Positions 28,164-37,585 of a stretch of DNA of 64,000 nt are shown in pieces. This DNA is from Lepidodermella squamata (taxonomy: Eukaryota > Gastrotricha): assembly GCA_047495785.1 (NCBI GenBank), contig JBLDXI010000007.1, positions 1,178,001 to 1,242,000 on the forward strand. Direction: 5' to 3'. How positions within the stretch are numbered: position 1 is the stretch's first letter; every line of letters begins with the position of its first letter. Position numbers and translations under genes: made by a program. Below the pieces are notes generated by a model. That model made no database searches, was not told where the DNA came from, and saw only the letters and a program-made list of their open reading frames with translations.

Positions 28164-28466
28164 TTAGATTTTTTTGAATCCAGAGCCTGAGTATGAATTT
28201 ATATTATTTTTAATTTTGCGTTCGAGCTCCTCTATGGCTTTAAGATTAGTTGTTTCATGACTAGGCAGCACTTTTTCAGTCAATTTTGTTGCTACGAAAC
28301 TTCCGACTTTATCTCCTGCAGCTTCTGAACCAGATTTCAGCGCTGCTTTGACAAAATTTTGGGCTGGTTCAGATGATACTGCTATTATTTTCGATAAAAT
28401 GTGTTTACCAACGTCGACGAATCCTCGACCAGAAATGTAAACGCGCTTTCTTTTTCGATTATTCAT
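28164..28466 (-). CDS. Small basic virion-core candidate (PX-like)
   Basis: 100 residues: MNNRKRKRVYISGRGFVDVG, a Lys/Ala helix, AIEELERKIKNNINSY and the end SGSGFKKI. ISGRG fits the [MIL]-x-G-x-G protease consensus exactly. Homologue of 16099-16398. The TCTA box here is 27 nt upstream, further than usual. Confidence 0.6.
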   Translation of the reverse strand: MNNRKRKRVYISGRGFVDVGKHILSKIIAVSSEPAQNFVKAALKSGSEAAGDKVGSFVATKLTEKVLPSHETTNLKAIEELERKIKNNINSYSGSGFKKI

Positions 28467-28491
28467 AATTCAGCATTAACTTAGCTAAGCA

Positions 28492-29238
28492 CTAGATTAT
28501 ATCTATACCTATACCCCATCTATTTTCCACAAAGTAAATCTCGTTTCCTTCTTGATTAGTAAGCCAAATTCGAATATTTTGCGTATTCGCGTTTGTGCAC
28601 ATTAGGAACCTTTTCTCGTTCGGAATGTAGTTGACGTGTTCCCCAAATTTTTTGTTGATAGGGCATGTAAAAATCACCGTGTTGTATTCGGGGATTACGC
28701 TATTATTAACCACGGAACAATGAACAAACATTGTATCCAGCCCCATAGTCACATCAGGGACGTTTTGGGAATTGAAATCGCGCTCATATGAGCCTATGTT
28801 GACCCCGAGAAACCGGGCCATAGCATCAGTTTCTACTATCAAAGAATAATTTTCTAAAATCCTCACACTTACGCAACTGAAAACGGTGTTGACACTTATA
28901 TTTATGCCAAAAATGTCTACTTCTCTTGCGTTGTCAACAGTGAAATGGCCGTTCAACTTCATCTGAAAATGCAGGTAATTGTTAAAATCTTGAAAGGTGT
29001 AAGTCCCATCGGGGAAAACTACTTCATAAATGTCGTCATTTAGTGAGTATTCCAATATATTATTACCATAACGAGCAGAAACGTTGTGAAACGTATCGCT
29101 GAAATGAATATAACTAACTGCAATTCGTCTTCCAGTGAAGTCTATTTTATCATTGAGGTATCGGTCGATGGTGTTATTTCGAGAACTTCGATTATTTGAA
29201 AGATACTCTAGTGGTAAGAAAATCGGGCTCAGACTCAT
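28492..29238 (-). CDS. PY: Penton (minor capsid, single jelly roll)
   Basis: 248 residues; homologue of 16422-17162 sharing IFLPLEY, RYLNDKIDFTGRRIAVSYIH, VFPDGTYTF, and FTCPINKKFGEHVNYIPNEK. Intact, with a TCTA box at 29252-29255 (minus strand) about 14 nt from the start. Confidence 0.8.
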   Translation of the reverse strand: MSLSPIFLPLEYLSNNRSSRNNTIDRYLNDKIDFTGRRIAVSYIHFSDTFHNVSARYGNNILEYSLNDDIYEVVFPDGTYTFQDFNNYLHFQMKLNGHFTVDNAREVDIFGINISVNTVFSCVSVRILENYSLIVETDAMARFLGVNIGSYERDFNSQNVPDVTMGLDTMFVHCSVVNNSVIPEYNTVIFTCPINKKFGEHVNYIPNEKRFLMCTNANTQNIRIWLTNQEGNEIYFVENRWGIGIDII

Positions 29239-29262
29239 TTTTATTTGAAACTAGATAATTCC

Positions 29263-30426
29263 CTATATGCTACACACAGTTTTATATTCTTCCTTCGTTA
29301 TTTTACCATGCTTCAGCAACAAGTCCGCAATAGAAACCAATTCGTTCCTAATTGCTTCATTGTTATTACCTGCTCTAATTTCTCCCAAACAGTGCAGCAT
29401 TCGCCTTTGCGCATCCTGCAATGTCACAAAAAGCGCAGAACCAGACTGCTTAGAAATGACGAGTTCAGATTTTACACCGGAGTGAGGTTTCGGTTTGTAT
29501 CCGGTCCTGCGATAAATGTCTTGAAAATGAGACAAATCTTCCTGGGTGTATTTGTACTTTTTGGGTTCATATCGCTTCAAAATGAGATTTCTCACGCCAT
29601 CAGAAATTTGCTCATCAAACACTCTGCCTTGATTCTTTTTTCTGACCCGGAGCCACCCATCATGTAAATCTTCCTTGCGTACGTAAAATCGTCCAAACTT
29701 CCGGAGATTTTTTGGGGTTGGTTTGGTGAAACCCTCACCTAGCTGCTTGCTTTTTAATTTTTCGCGATAGTCCCTCAGAACTGCAATGTCTCGCTTAATT
29801 CTATTATAGTCATCTGAATCTCTTTTCCCTGCTCGAGTCAGATTAGAGAGCTTAACCCCCAAGACCTGTCTGTTGTATGTGGCCAAACTTACCACGGCTT
29901 CTTCTATGTCTTCTTGTTTAATTTGTTCAATTGTAGGGAAATTATGCTGACGGATGATAGCGTTCATTTCTTCTGTCTCATATGTCCCTTCTTGAGCATC
30001 CTCATTCTCCTTCGATAAGTCAGAATCAGAATCTTGTTCACTTTCATCAGTTTCTGAATTTCGCGAAGAGGCTAACCTACTTTTTTCAGGGCTCTCATAC
30101 TCAAGCTTAGGGATTTTTAAAGCTACAGGAGATGCGGAGGTAGAGATAGATGGAGTGCTGTGCTTAACTATTGGTGGTTTCTTTTTAACTACTAATTCCT
30201 TGATCGAATTTTGTAAATTACGTATTGCATCGGTGGTTGGTCGTTGGTTGATAGCTGTTTGAATGGCTGTTAGTGGGCTCGGTTCGGTTTCCACCCCAAA
30301 TTTGTGCTTGAGCGCATAAGAATCGCGACTTGCAAGCGCGAGGTTTTTATCATACAACTTCTCTTCTCTATCTAATTGCTCTAAAATTTTTATTTGTTCG
30401 GTGATTGAGAGTTCTTTGATCGGCAT
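29263..30426 (-). CDS. Charged helical protein conserved between both Polintons
   Basis: 387 residues; homologue of 17155-18198. The ends are conserved (MPIKELSITEQIKILEQLD; KFGRFYVRKEDL, ISDGVRNLILKRY, TGYKPKPHS, LGEIRAGNNN). The middle is acidic and low-complexity (DESEQDSDSDLSKENEDAQE). TCTA box 13 nt upstream at 30439-30442. Its start overlaps the end of the ATPase frame by 59 bp. Function unknown. Confidence 0.6.
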   Translation of the reverse strand: MPIKELSITEQIKILEQLDREEKLYDKNLALASRDSYALKHKFGVETEPSPLTAIQTAINQRPTTDAIRNLQNSIKELVVKKKPPIVKHSTPSISTSASPVALKIPKLEYESPEKSRLASSRNSETDESEQDSDSDLSKENEDAQEGTYETEEMNAIIRQHNFPTIEQIKQEDIEEAVVSLATYNRQVLGVKLSNLTRAGKRDSDDYNRIKRDIAVLRDYREKLKSKQLGEGFTKPTPKNLRKFGRFYVRKEDLHDGWLRVRKKNQGRVFDEQISDGVRNLILKRYEPKKYKYTQEDLSHFQDIYRRTGYKPKPHSGVKSELVISKQSGSALFVTLQDAQRRMLHCLGEIRAGNNNEAIRNELVSIADLLLKHGKITKEEYKTVCSI

Positions 30427-31159
30427 TTGAATTACGACTAGATTTTACTTGCAGAGGTTCGCCGTAAAATATTCCTGTATAATTTGCCCTCAGTTTCAGC
30501 GACTTGTGTTTTATTACGCTGTCAATTATAAAAGACCCGTGATTGTTATATGACGAAACGCTTAGTTCGTACTTTTTCATGAATTCATCCTTTCCGATTT
30601 CTCCAGCGTGAATTCTATGAATTGTCTGAAGTTCGCGCCCATCAGTCAGCTTTTTCAAAACAATGAATTGCGCATTGTCACGAATTATTTTCGGAATTTT
30701 GAAATATGACTGGCTCAAGTATGCCACGGAGCAATTGTACTTTCGCGACCTAATAAACAAATCGCCAATATATTTCTCTTGGCTCTTAGCATTTTCCAGG
30801 CAAATATCATCAAAGACATAGAAGTGCTGATACTTCTTGTCGAGCTGATCAAGGGGCATGACATCTGCTATATCTGTGGAAAATTGGATGAGTGACTCGT
30901 TTATTCCTTTCATTTTCAACTCGGCTTCTTTAGCTTTCTGCAAATTTATCAAGAACTGGTATTTGTCTTCATCCAAAGTTTTAGCGTAAATGTACAGCTT
31001 ATGAAAAACCGAATTATGAATGATATTGAGCAAATCATTAGTTTTACCGGTATTGCTTGGACCGATAATAATTGCTCGGAAACAATGCTGCGGGAAAAAA
31101 GGAGAGATATTTAGCGGCGAATACTCGCTTTTTGGGATTATTGAATCAAAATTGATCAT
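30368..31159 (-). CDS. ATP: FtsK/A32-type genome-packaging ATPase
   Basis: 263 residues. Walker A GPSNTGKT near residue 33, Walker B HFYVFDDIC near 113, then LSQSYFKIPKIIRDNAQF. The core equals the outer copy; the C-terminus has about 33 extra residues after LRANYTGIF, running into the next gene. TCTA box 13 nt upstream at 31172-31175, within the palindromic TTAGAAATTTCTAA that also faces the integrase gene. Confidence 0.9.
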   Translation of the reverse strand: MINFDSIIPKSEYSPLNISPFFPQHCFRAIIIGPSNTGKTNDLLNIIHNSVFHKLYIYAKTLDEDKYQFLINLQKAKEAELKMKGINESLIQFSTDIADVMPLDQLDKKYQHFYVFDDICLENAKSQEKYIGDLFIRSRKYNCSVAYLSQSYFKIPKIIRDNAQFIVLKKLTDGRELQTIHRIHAGEIGKDEFMKKYELSVSSYNNHGSFIIDSVIKHKSLKLRANYTGIFYGEPLQVKSSRNSNADQRTLNHRTNKNFRAIR

Positions 31160-31205
31160 TTACATTCCAATTAGAAATTTCTAATGCTGTTATAAACATT
31201 GTGAA

Positions 31206-32765
31206 ATGTTCGATGGAATTATCAATAACTTGCCGGTAGAATTACATCTCCCCTCTTACCCGGTCAAAGGTGAATATCGTCCCCGCGGATCATTCAACAA
31301 CACGCAGAAGTATAGTTACGCAGGACCAGGTACAAATTTCGTCCAGCGAATGAAGGAAGGATATGAAGGCATCAATGATCTGGACAAGGCAGCTAAAATT
31401 CATGACTATTACTATTGGAAATACAAAGATCGAGAAATGAGGACAAGAGCAGACAGACTTCTAGCCGATGAAGCGTTTAAGATAGCCAACGACAATTCGA
31501 AAAGCGGATACGAGAGAGCCATGGCAGCGTTCGTATACAAAACCTTCCACGAAGGAGGCCTAGCCGATAAATTCCATGGAGGTCGAATGCCTACAGGATA
31601 CGAGCTTTCCGCTGGGAAATGCGATTTCCATGGCGAGGGATACGAATTGCGGCAACGAAAGCCTGTGGATTATACTGCAACAAAATATATCGGTGAAGTT
31701 TCAAAACCGAAAAGACAGCAGAAGAAGTCAGCAGGAAACGCTGAAAAACTCAAGCTTCAACCAGATAAGGAAAGCACGATAGAGAAGATGAATAGGGGAA
31801 CAAGCAAAGTGAATTTTCCCATTTTAGCTGATGAGTTACACAAACCGGCTAGAAAGAGATTCCCGCGGCGCAGAGTAATTCTTCACGATGTGGACGAAAC
31901 ATGGGGTATGGATCTGTGCTTCATGAATGATCTAGCTGATGACAACGAAGGCTATAAATACCTATTAACTGTTATTGATTGCTTTTCCAAATATGCGTGG
32001 GCTGTCCCGTTGAAAACTAAAGACGCTAAAACTGTATTTGATGCTTTCACAACTATCATCAACAAGAGTAAAAGAAAACCGAAGAATATTTGGGTTGATG
32101 AAGGTAGTGAATTCTACAACTCAACTTTCACAAAATGGCTGAAAGCAAATGAAGTCATCAGGTATTCAACGTACGAGAATTTCCATAACCCAATCATAGA
32201 GCGATTTAATAGAACACTGAAAACAATGATGTGGAAGAGGTTTACTCTTGAAAATACTCGAAAGTGGATCGATATGATAGATTCCTTATTAGATGAATAT
32301 AACAATAAGGAACATAGATCTATTAATATGACCCCATCCGAAGCAGTGAATCCGATCAATAAAGATAGAGTATTACGAAGTCTCTACCCTAACCCCCCGC
32401 CTAAATTGAAAAAGCCAAAATTTAAGGTAAACGACATTGTCAGGATTAGTAGAATTAAAGAACTTTTCGAAAAGGGTTTTCATCCTAATTGGTCTGAAGA
32501 GTTGTTAAGAATAGTGAAGATCAATGATACATACCCTAGAACGTATAAATTGAGAGCATTAGATGGCGAGGAAGTAGTCGGAAGTTTCTATGAGCAAGAG
32601 CTATTGAAATCTAAAATAAGCGAAAATGATTTATACGACAACAGCATTCACCGCGTTGAGAAGATATTACAAAAGAAAACGGTTAAAGGTAAGGAAATGG
32701 TGTTAATTAAATGGGCGGGCTATGATCATCCCACATGGGAGAAAGCCGAAAATCTTATAGATTGA
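31206..32765 (+). CDS. INT: Phospholipase A2 - integrase - chromodomain fusion
   Basis: 519 residues. Phospholipase A2 region: YAGPGT (38-43), INDLD and catalytic HDYYY (H66, D67, Y70). A linker about 46 residues longer than in the outer copy carries GGRMPTG and FHGEG, protease-like sites with an imperfect first residue. Integrase follows: ADELHKPARKRFPRRR, Asp in WGMDLCFMND, Asp in WVDEGSEF, Glu in NPIIERFNRTLK. The C-terminal chromodomain has IKWAGYDHPTWEKAEN. Same architecture as 19128-20549, so the fusion is a stable feature of this lineage. A TCTAATG lies about 25 nt upstream. Met about 196 could start integrase alone. Confidence 0.9.
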   Translation: MFDGIINNLPVELHLPSYPVKGEYRPRGSFNNTQKYSYAGPGTNFVQRMKEGYEGINDLDKAAKIHDYYYWKYKDREMRTRADRLLADEAFKIANDNSKSGYERAMAAFVYKTFHEGGLADKFHGGRMPTGYELSAGKCDFHGEGYELRQRKPVDYTATKYIGEVSKPKRQQKKSAGNAEKLKLQPDKESTIEKMNRGTSKVNFPILADELHKPARKRFPRRRVILHDVDETWGMDLCFMNDLADDNEGYKYLLTVIDCFSKYAWAVPLKTKDAKTVFDAFTTIINKSKRKPKNIWVDEGSEFYNSTFTKWLKANEVIRYSTYENFHNPIIERFNRTLKTMMWKRFTLENTRKWIDMIDSLLDEYNNKEHRSINMTPSEAVNPINKDRVLRSLYPNPPPKLKKPKFKVNDIVRISRIKELFEKGFHPNWSEELLRIVKINDTYPRTYKLRALDGEEVVGSFYEQELLKSKISENDLYDNSIHRVEKILQKKTVKGKEMVLIKWAGYDHPTWEKAENLID

Positions 32766-32773
32766 TGAGTAAT

Positions 32774-33067
32774 TCATTCATCTTTTGCGTTATTTATTAT
32801 GTGTACATTACGTATTTTGAAGTGAGAACAATTTCTCAATTTGTTCGCAATAATGTTACCGACAATTTCCTCCAATTGTTTCTCGGAAATAACCAACAAT
32901 TTCTCTGTCGTGTTAAGCAGCATATCACTCAATTTCGCCATGTTTGATATTTCTCGCCAATACTTTTTACAACTGTTTTTATGAACCTCCTTATATGCTG
33001 ATATCCTTTCTTCCTCCGTCAAATATTTTTTGGGTCTACCTCTCGGCTTCTTATTGTTTGAATCCAT
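32774..33067 (-). CDS. AT-hook DNA-binding protein
   Basis: 97 residues with PRGRPKKYLTEEERISAYKE near the start and a helical LEEIVGNIIANKLRN end. Homologue of 20575-20886 and, like it, divergent from PolB and convergent with the integrase gene 9 bp away. Confidence 0.7.
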   Translation of the reverse strand: MDSNNKKPRGRPKKYLTEEERISAYKEVHKNSCKKYWREISNMAKLSDMLLNTTEKLLVISEKQLEEIVGNIIANKLRNCSHFKIRNVHIINNAKDE

Positions 33068-33173
33068 TCTGAATTTTCTTATATATATACATTATAAAGA
33101 GAAAATAATTTTAAGCTTTACCAGGGAGAATTTTACTTAAAGAAATATTTTCTTAATATAATATTATATAAGA
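33068..33173 (+). promoter_or_regulatory. Shared promoter region before PolB
   Basis: 106-bp AT-rich divergent region. TTTTACTTAAAGAAATATTT and TTCTTAATATAATATTATAT lie just upstream of the PolB ATG, conserved with 20930-20975 in the outer element. TATA-like runs face both ways. Confidence 0.6.
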
Positions 33174-36100
33174 ATGAGTAACGAAAATTTGAGCATACTT
33201 GGTCCCAAGGGTTTCCCCATTAAAAAAGGTGGAAAAGCCTATAAACAGTATATTAAAGACGGTTTTTCATACGATGAAACGGGTAGTAAATGGTATAAGA
33301 ATGGACATCCATATGTTCAACATGTTTTAAATCCCGAAAATAGAAAGTTGATCCCTGTTAATGGTGATATATTCAATCAGTTGGTAAATGGTAATTACGT
33401 ATATGAGAAGTATAGAAACCAACTAAAGAAAGTCACCATTTTAAACAATAGAAAGATAGAAGTTGGATCACGAGAGTTTATCAAGTTGGTTCGAAATACA
33501 CACGCTTACGATTCCAAAAATAACATATTAACCAAATACAAGAGTAGAATCAGAGATGGTTACGTATTCGATCCGATTACAGGGAAGCCTATCGTGATTG
33601 GAGGAGATAGATATGAAAGCTTTAGAAGACAAGGATATGCAATAAAAGATGATTCAAATAGGATGTGCAAAAGACAGGAAAAGGATGGCTTTGTTGTCAA
33701 CCCCAAAACAATGAATAAAATCAAAATTAATGGGGATAAATTTAATCAACTGATTGCCAATGGATATAAATACGTTCAAAGCACCAATAGCTTGGAAAAA
33801 GATGATTACTTTCATATAGTTAAAATAGATGACTTTGGGCATTTCAAAAATATTCTCACTCGCACGGACATAGAGCCAACAAATAATTGTGAAATCGATT
33901 TTTACGAATATGCAAAGAAAATCAAGCCCAAGGTTATTAACGAGTATCGGAAACTAATTAACCAGCGCGGTCCAGTAAGAGCAGTGCTGTATACATCACT
34001 TTACTACCAAGAGAATAACGGTGTTCCAACATACCAATGGAGCTCATCGAATGAGAAAGCTCCAACAATTATAAATCAGGACGATATTCCTGGTATTGTG
34101 GATAATATGTTCACACAAATGGGTTCGAGCATTCAAGAGTATCATCAACGAGAGACAGGTGGGACGCTGATAGGAATAGGAAATACAAGTGTATGCACGT
34201 TTACATACAAGCCATTAGCAGCAGGTTCTTACTTAGAGACACCAAAATGGATTGCGAATAAAAAAGCAGTCATTAACGTTCAAAACAAATCAGATAATAA
34301 ATGTATCGTATGGAGCATTCTCGCTTCGCGGCATCAATTTGACAATCATGCATATCGGGTTTCTAAATATATGAACTTTGAAAAGACAATTAATACCGAC
34401 GGAATAGCTTTCCCGATTAGCATAAAAGACATATCGAAATTGGAAGACTTGAATGAAATACGCATCAATATCATTGAATGCGGGAAAATCGACAAGGAGG
34501 TCCTCTTCCCGTTTTACGTTTCAGATAAGAAATTTCAAGAAGAAGTAAATCTTCTCAGAATTGTTGAGAACAAGCAAGCACATTACTGCTGGATCAAGAA
34601 TCCTAGTGCACTGTTGGCAGGAGTTAACAAGCATGAGCATAAGCGATTCTGGTGTTTCAGATGCTTTCAGGGTTTTAATAGCGATGAATCCAGGCAACAT
34701 CATGTCAATGAAAAGAAGTGTAATGAGAAAGATGGAAAAGTGAAAGTTGAAATGCCTAAGGGTGAATCGGTTACTTTCAAAAATTACGCCAAGCAGTTGA
34801 AAATCCCTTTTGCATTTTATTGTGACGCAGAGAGTTTTCTCGTGAAGACCAATCAGAAAAAGGGTGCCAGCTCCACTATTTATCAAAAACATGAAGCGAA
34901 CTCTTTCGGTGTTTACCTTTCAAGTGATGTCGAAGGCATTAACTCGAGGTATAAAACATTCGAGGGCGAGAAATGCACCGAAGAATTTCTTAAATATCTG
35001 ATGAAACAGGAATCATTCTTGACTTCATATCTGAGGAATACTAATAAAGCAATGACGCTGACAGGGCAGCAAAAAACAGAATATAACAAAGCTTCACAAT
35101 GCCATATTTGTAAAGGAGCTTTTGCAGATGAGTCGGAAAAATGGAAAAAAGTGAGAGATCATGATCATTTGACAGGCTATTACAGAGGCGCAGCTCATAG
35201 TTTCTGCAATTTGAAATACAGCTACAGGAATATCAATATTCCAGTAGTATTTCATAATTTGAAAGGTTATGATGCACATTTGATTTTACAAGCAGCGGGA
35301 AAGGTAATAGAAGAAATTAATAATAAAAGAATATCAGAATGGGAGCAATTGCCGAAGGAGCAGAAATCTCATGTGAAGAAACGTTTGTTACAGATAGGAG
35401 CCATCGCAAATAGTTCTGAGAAATACATCTCTTTCAGCATTGGCCGATTGAGGTTCATAGACAGCCTCAACTTCATGCCGGTAAGTTTAGCTGATTTGGT
35501 ACAGAATTTGAAAAAATCGAACGGTGGGTTCCCTCATCTGAAAAGCCAATTTCCGTGGCTAACAGATTTACAACTTGACCTGATAAAGCAAAAGGGATTC
35601 TATCCGTATGAATATATTGATAGCCCTGAAAAACTGGAGGAGCCTTCACTGCCTGATATAGAACATTTCTCTACCAGTCTCCACTCGAGTTCGATTGATG
35701 GGAAATCAGGGCGAGTACCAATATCACAGGAAGATTATGAACATGCTAAACGCGTGTATAAAGAATTTCAATGTCGAAAATTCAACGACTATCATAACCT
35801 TTATTTGAAAACCGATGTTTTACTCTTAGCCGACTGTTTCGAGAGCTTCAGAGATACATGTACGAAGTATTACACATTGGACCCTGCTCATTATTTAACA
35901 GCGCCAAGTTTGTCATGGGATGCTATGTTGAAGAAAACCGGTGTTCGAATTGAACTATTGGAGAATGAAGATATGTTAACATTTGTAGAGGAGGGAATTC
36001 GTGGCGGGGTCAGCATAATCACTCATAGATACGCTGGAGCGAATAACAAATACATGGTTGAATATGACCCATCGAAGCCGGACTCGTATATATTATACTT

Positions 36101-37415
36101 GGATGCAAATAACCTGTATGGCTATGCCATGTCGCAAGCCTTGCCATTAGGTCGTTACAAATGGGAAAAGAACTTGGATAAATATACCACAGATTTTATA
36201 TTGAATTTAGGTGCTGACGATGATACGGGATATATATTAATGGTAGATTTAGAATATCCTAATACCTTACACGATATTCATAATGATTATCCATTTTGTC
36301 CCGAACAAACATTTTGCGAACCCAGTCCGTACATGCAAACTGTCATGCAGAATTTGAATTTATCGAAACCGCCATCTATAACAAAACTGACTCAAAATCT
36401 CAATGATAAGACAAACTACGTCATTCATTATCGAAATCTGAGGCAGGCTCTGGAGAATGGTTTGATTTTAAAGAAGGTTCATAAGGTTCTAAGCTTCAGC
36501 CAATCGAAATGGTTGGCACCTTATATTGATTTCAATACGAAAAAGAGAAGTGAAGCTAGGAATGATTTTGAGAAAGATTTCTTCAAGCTGTTGAATAATG
36601 CAGTTTTTGGAAAGACCATGGAGAACCTTAGAAAAAGAGTAGACATCAGACTCGTTACTCAGCCCACAAAGTTACAAAAACTGATAAACAAGCCAAATTT
36701 CAAAGATGCCAAAGTTATTGCTGAAGATTTGTGCAGCGTAAATATGGCTAAGACATCTATTAAATTCGATCGCCCGATTATCGTAGGTTTCAGCGTTTTA
36801 GAATTATCGAAGACGTTGATGTATGATTTTCATTACAATGTGATCAAGAAAAAATATGGTGACAAGGCAAAGCTGTTATTCACAGACACAGATTCGTTGT
36901 GTTATCACGTACAAGCCGAGGATATATATAAGGATATAGAAAGTTATAAAGCAGTGATGGACTTTAGCGACTACCCTAAGGACCATCCATTACATTCAAG
37001 CGTTAACAAGAAAGTTATTGGTAAGTTCAAAGACGAATGTGCGGGAGGTATAACACTCTCTACTATTACTGAGTTCGTCGGCTTGAGATCAAAATCTTAT
37101 AGCTTCAAATCTGAAGTAATTTCAACGACTGGAGAAAATACAGAACTCCATAAGGAGACATCGGTAAAGAAAGCTAAGGGTGTCGTTAAACATTGCGTAA
37201 AAAAGCAAATACAATTTGAAAATTATAAAAATTGTGTTTTGAGGCATGTATTAACAAAAACTACATTCAATCAAATCCGATCCTTCAATCATAAGCTAGT
37301 AACTATGCAAAGTACAAAACTCGCTCTGTGCCCATACGATGACAAACGATGGGTGTGTGATGATGGTGTAACAACGCTTGCTCATGGTCACTGTATGTCA
37401 ACAAATGTACACTGA
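33174..37415 (+). CDS. POLB: Protein-primed family B DNA polymerase
   Basis: 1413 residues, full length. The first 230 or so hold about six copies of a 35-40 residue motif (NPxTxKxIxIGGxxYxxLxxxGY), possibly for DNA or protein binding. A Cys/His finger is near 490-525. The exonuclease has FYCDAESF (about 550) and VVFHNLKGYDAH (about 692). Between these lies CHICKG...DHDHLTGYYRGAAH (about 640-675), an endonuclease VII-like zinc insertion. Polymerase motifs: A LDANNLYGYAM (about 977), B LLNNAVFGKTMEN (about 1138), C LLFTDTDSLCYH (about 1238). It would replicate the element and could act in trans for the broken outer copy. Confidence 0.95.
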   Translation: MSNENLSILGPKGFPIKKGGKAYKQYIKDGFSYDETGSKWYKNGHPYVQHVLNPENRKLIPVNGDIFNQLVNGNYVYEKYRNQLKKVTILNNRKIEVGSREFIKLVRNTHAYDSKNNILTKYKSRIRDGYVFDPITGKPIVIGGDRYESFRRQGYAIKDDSNRMCKRQEKDGFVVNPKTMNKIKINGDKFNQLIANGYKYVQSTNSLEKDDYFHIVKIDDFGHFKNILTRTDIEPTNNCEIDFYEYAKKIKPKVINEYRKLINQRGPVRAVLYTSLYYQENNGVPTYQWSSSNEKAPTIINQDDIPGIVDNMFTQMGSSIQEYHQRETGGTLIGIGNTSVCTFTYKPLAAGSYLETPKWIANKKAVINVQNKSDNKCIVWSILASRHQFDNHAYRVSKYMNFEKTINTDGIAFPISIKDISKLEDLNEIRINIIECGKIDKEVLFPFYVSDKKFQEEVNLLRIVENKQAHYCWIKNPSALLAGVNKHEHKRFWCFRCFQGFNSDESRQHHVNEKKCNEKDGKVKVEMPKGESVTFKNYAKQLKIPFAFYCDAESFLVKTNQKKGASSTIYQKHEANSFGVYLSSDVEGINSRYKTFEGEKCTEEFLKYLMKQESFLTSYLRNTNKAMTLTGQQKTEYNKASQCHICKGAFADESEKWKKVRDHDHLTGYYRGAAHSFCNLKYSYRNINIPVVFHNLKGYDAHLILQAAGKVIEEINNKRISEWEQLPKEQKSHVKKRLLQIGAIANSSEKYISFSIGRLRFIDSLNFMPVSLADLVQNLKKSNGGFPHLKSQFPWLTDLQLDLIKQKGFYPYEYIDSPEKLEEPSLPDIEHFSTSLHSSSIDGKSGRVPISQEDYEHAKRVYKEFQCRKFNDYHNLYLKTDVLLLADCFESFRDTCTKYYTLDPAHYLTAPSLSWDAMLKKTGVRIELLENEDMLTFVEEGIRGGVSIITHRYAGANNKYMVEYDPSKPDSYILYLDANNLYGYAMSQALPLGRYKWEKNLDKYTTDFILNLGADDDTGYILMVDLEYPNTLHDIHNDYPFCPEQTFCEPSPYMQTVMQNLNLSKPPSITKLTQNLNDKTNYVIHYRNLRQALENGLILKKVHKVLSFSQSKWLAPYIDFNTKKRSEARNDFEKDFFKLLNNAVFGKTMENLRKRVDIRLVTQPTKLQKLINKPNFKDAKVIAEDLCSVNMAKTSIKFDRPIIVGFSVLELSKTLMYDFHYNVIKKKYGDKAKLLFTDTDSLCYHVQAEDIYKDIESYKAVMDFSDYPKDHPLHSSVNKKVIGKFKDECAGGITLSTITEFVGLRSKSYSFKSEVISTTGENTELHKETSVKKAKGVVKHCVKKQIQFENYKNCVLRHVLTKTTFNQIRSFNHKLVTMQSTKLALCPYDDKRWVCDDGVTTLAHGHCMSTNVH

Positions 37416-37439
37416 TAGATCTGCACTGGTAGGTACTGC

Positions 37440-37585
37440 CTAATCGGCCGGTGGAGCGGCCGATAGACGGTTGCGTAATATTCATGTATGAGAATCGGCC
37501 GGTGGAGCGGCCGATAGACGGTTGCGTAATATTCATGTATGAGAATCGGCCGGTGGAGCGGCCGATAGACTGTAATAACATTAGT
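37440..37585 (+). repeat. Tandem hairpin repeat, three units
   Basis: Unit of about 51 bp, three copies, each with ATCGGCCG-GTGGAG-CGGCCGAT, a perfect 8-bp stem with a 6-base loop, followed by TAGACGGTTGCGTAATATTC in the first two. Related hairpins recur singly at about 37736, 38329 and 38484. Short open frames over this block are only translations of the repeat. Confidence 0.85.
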
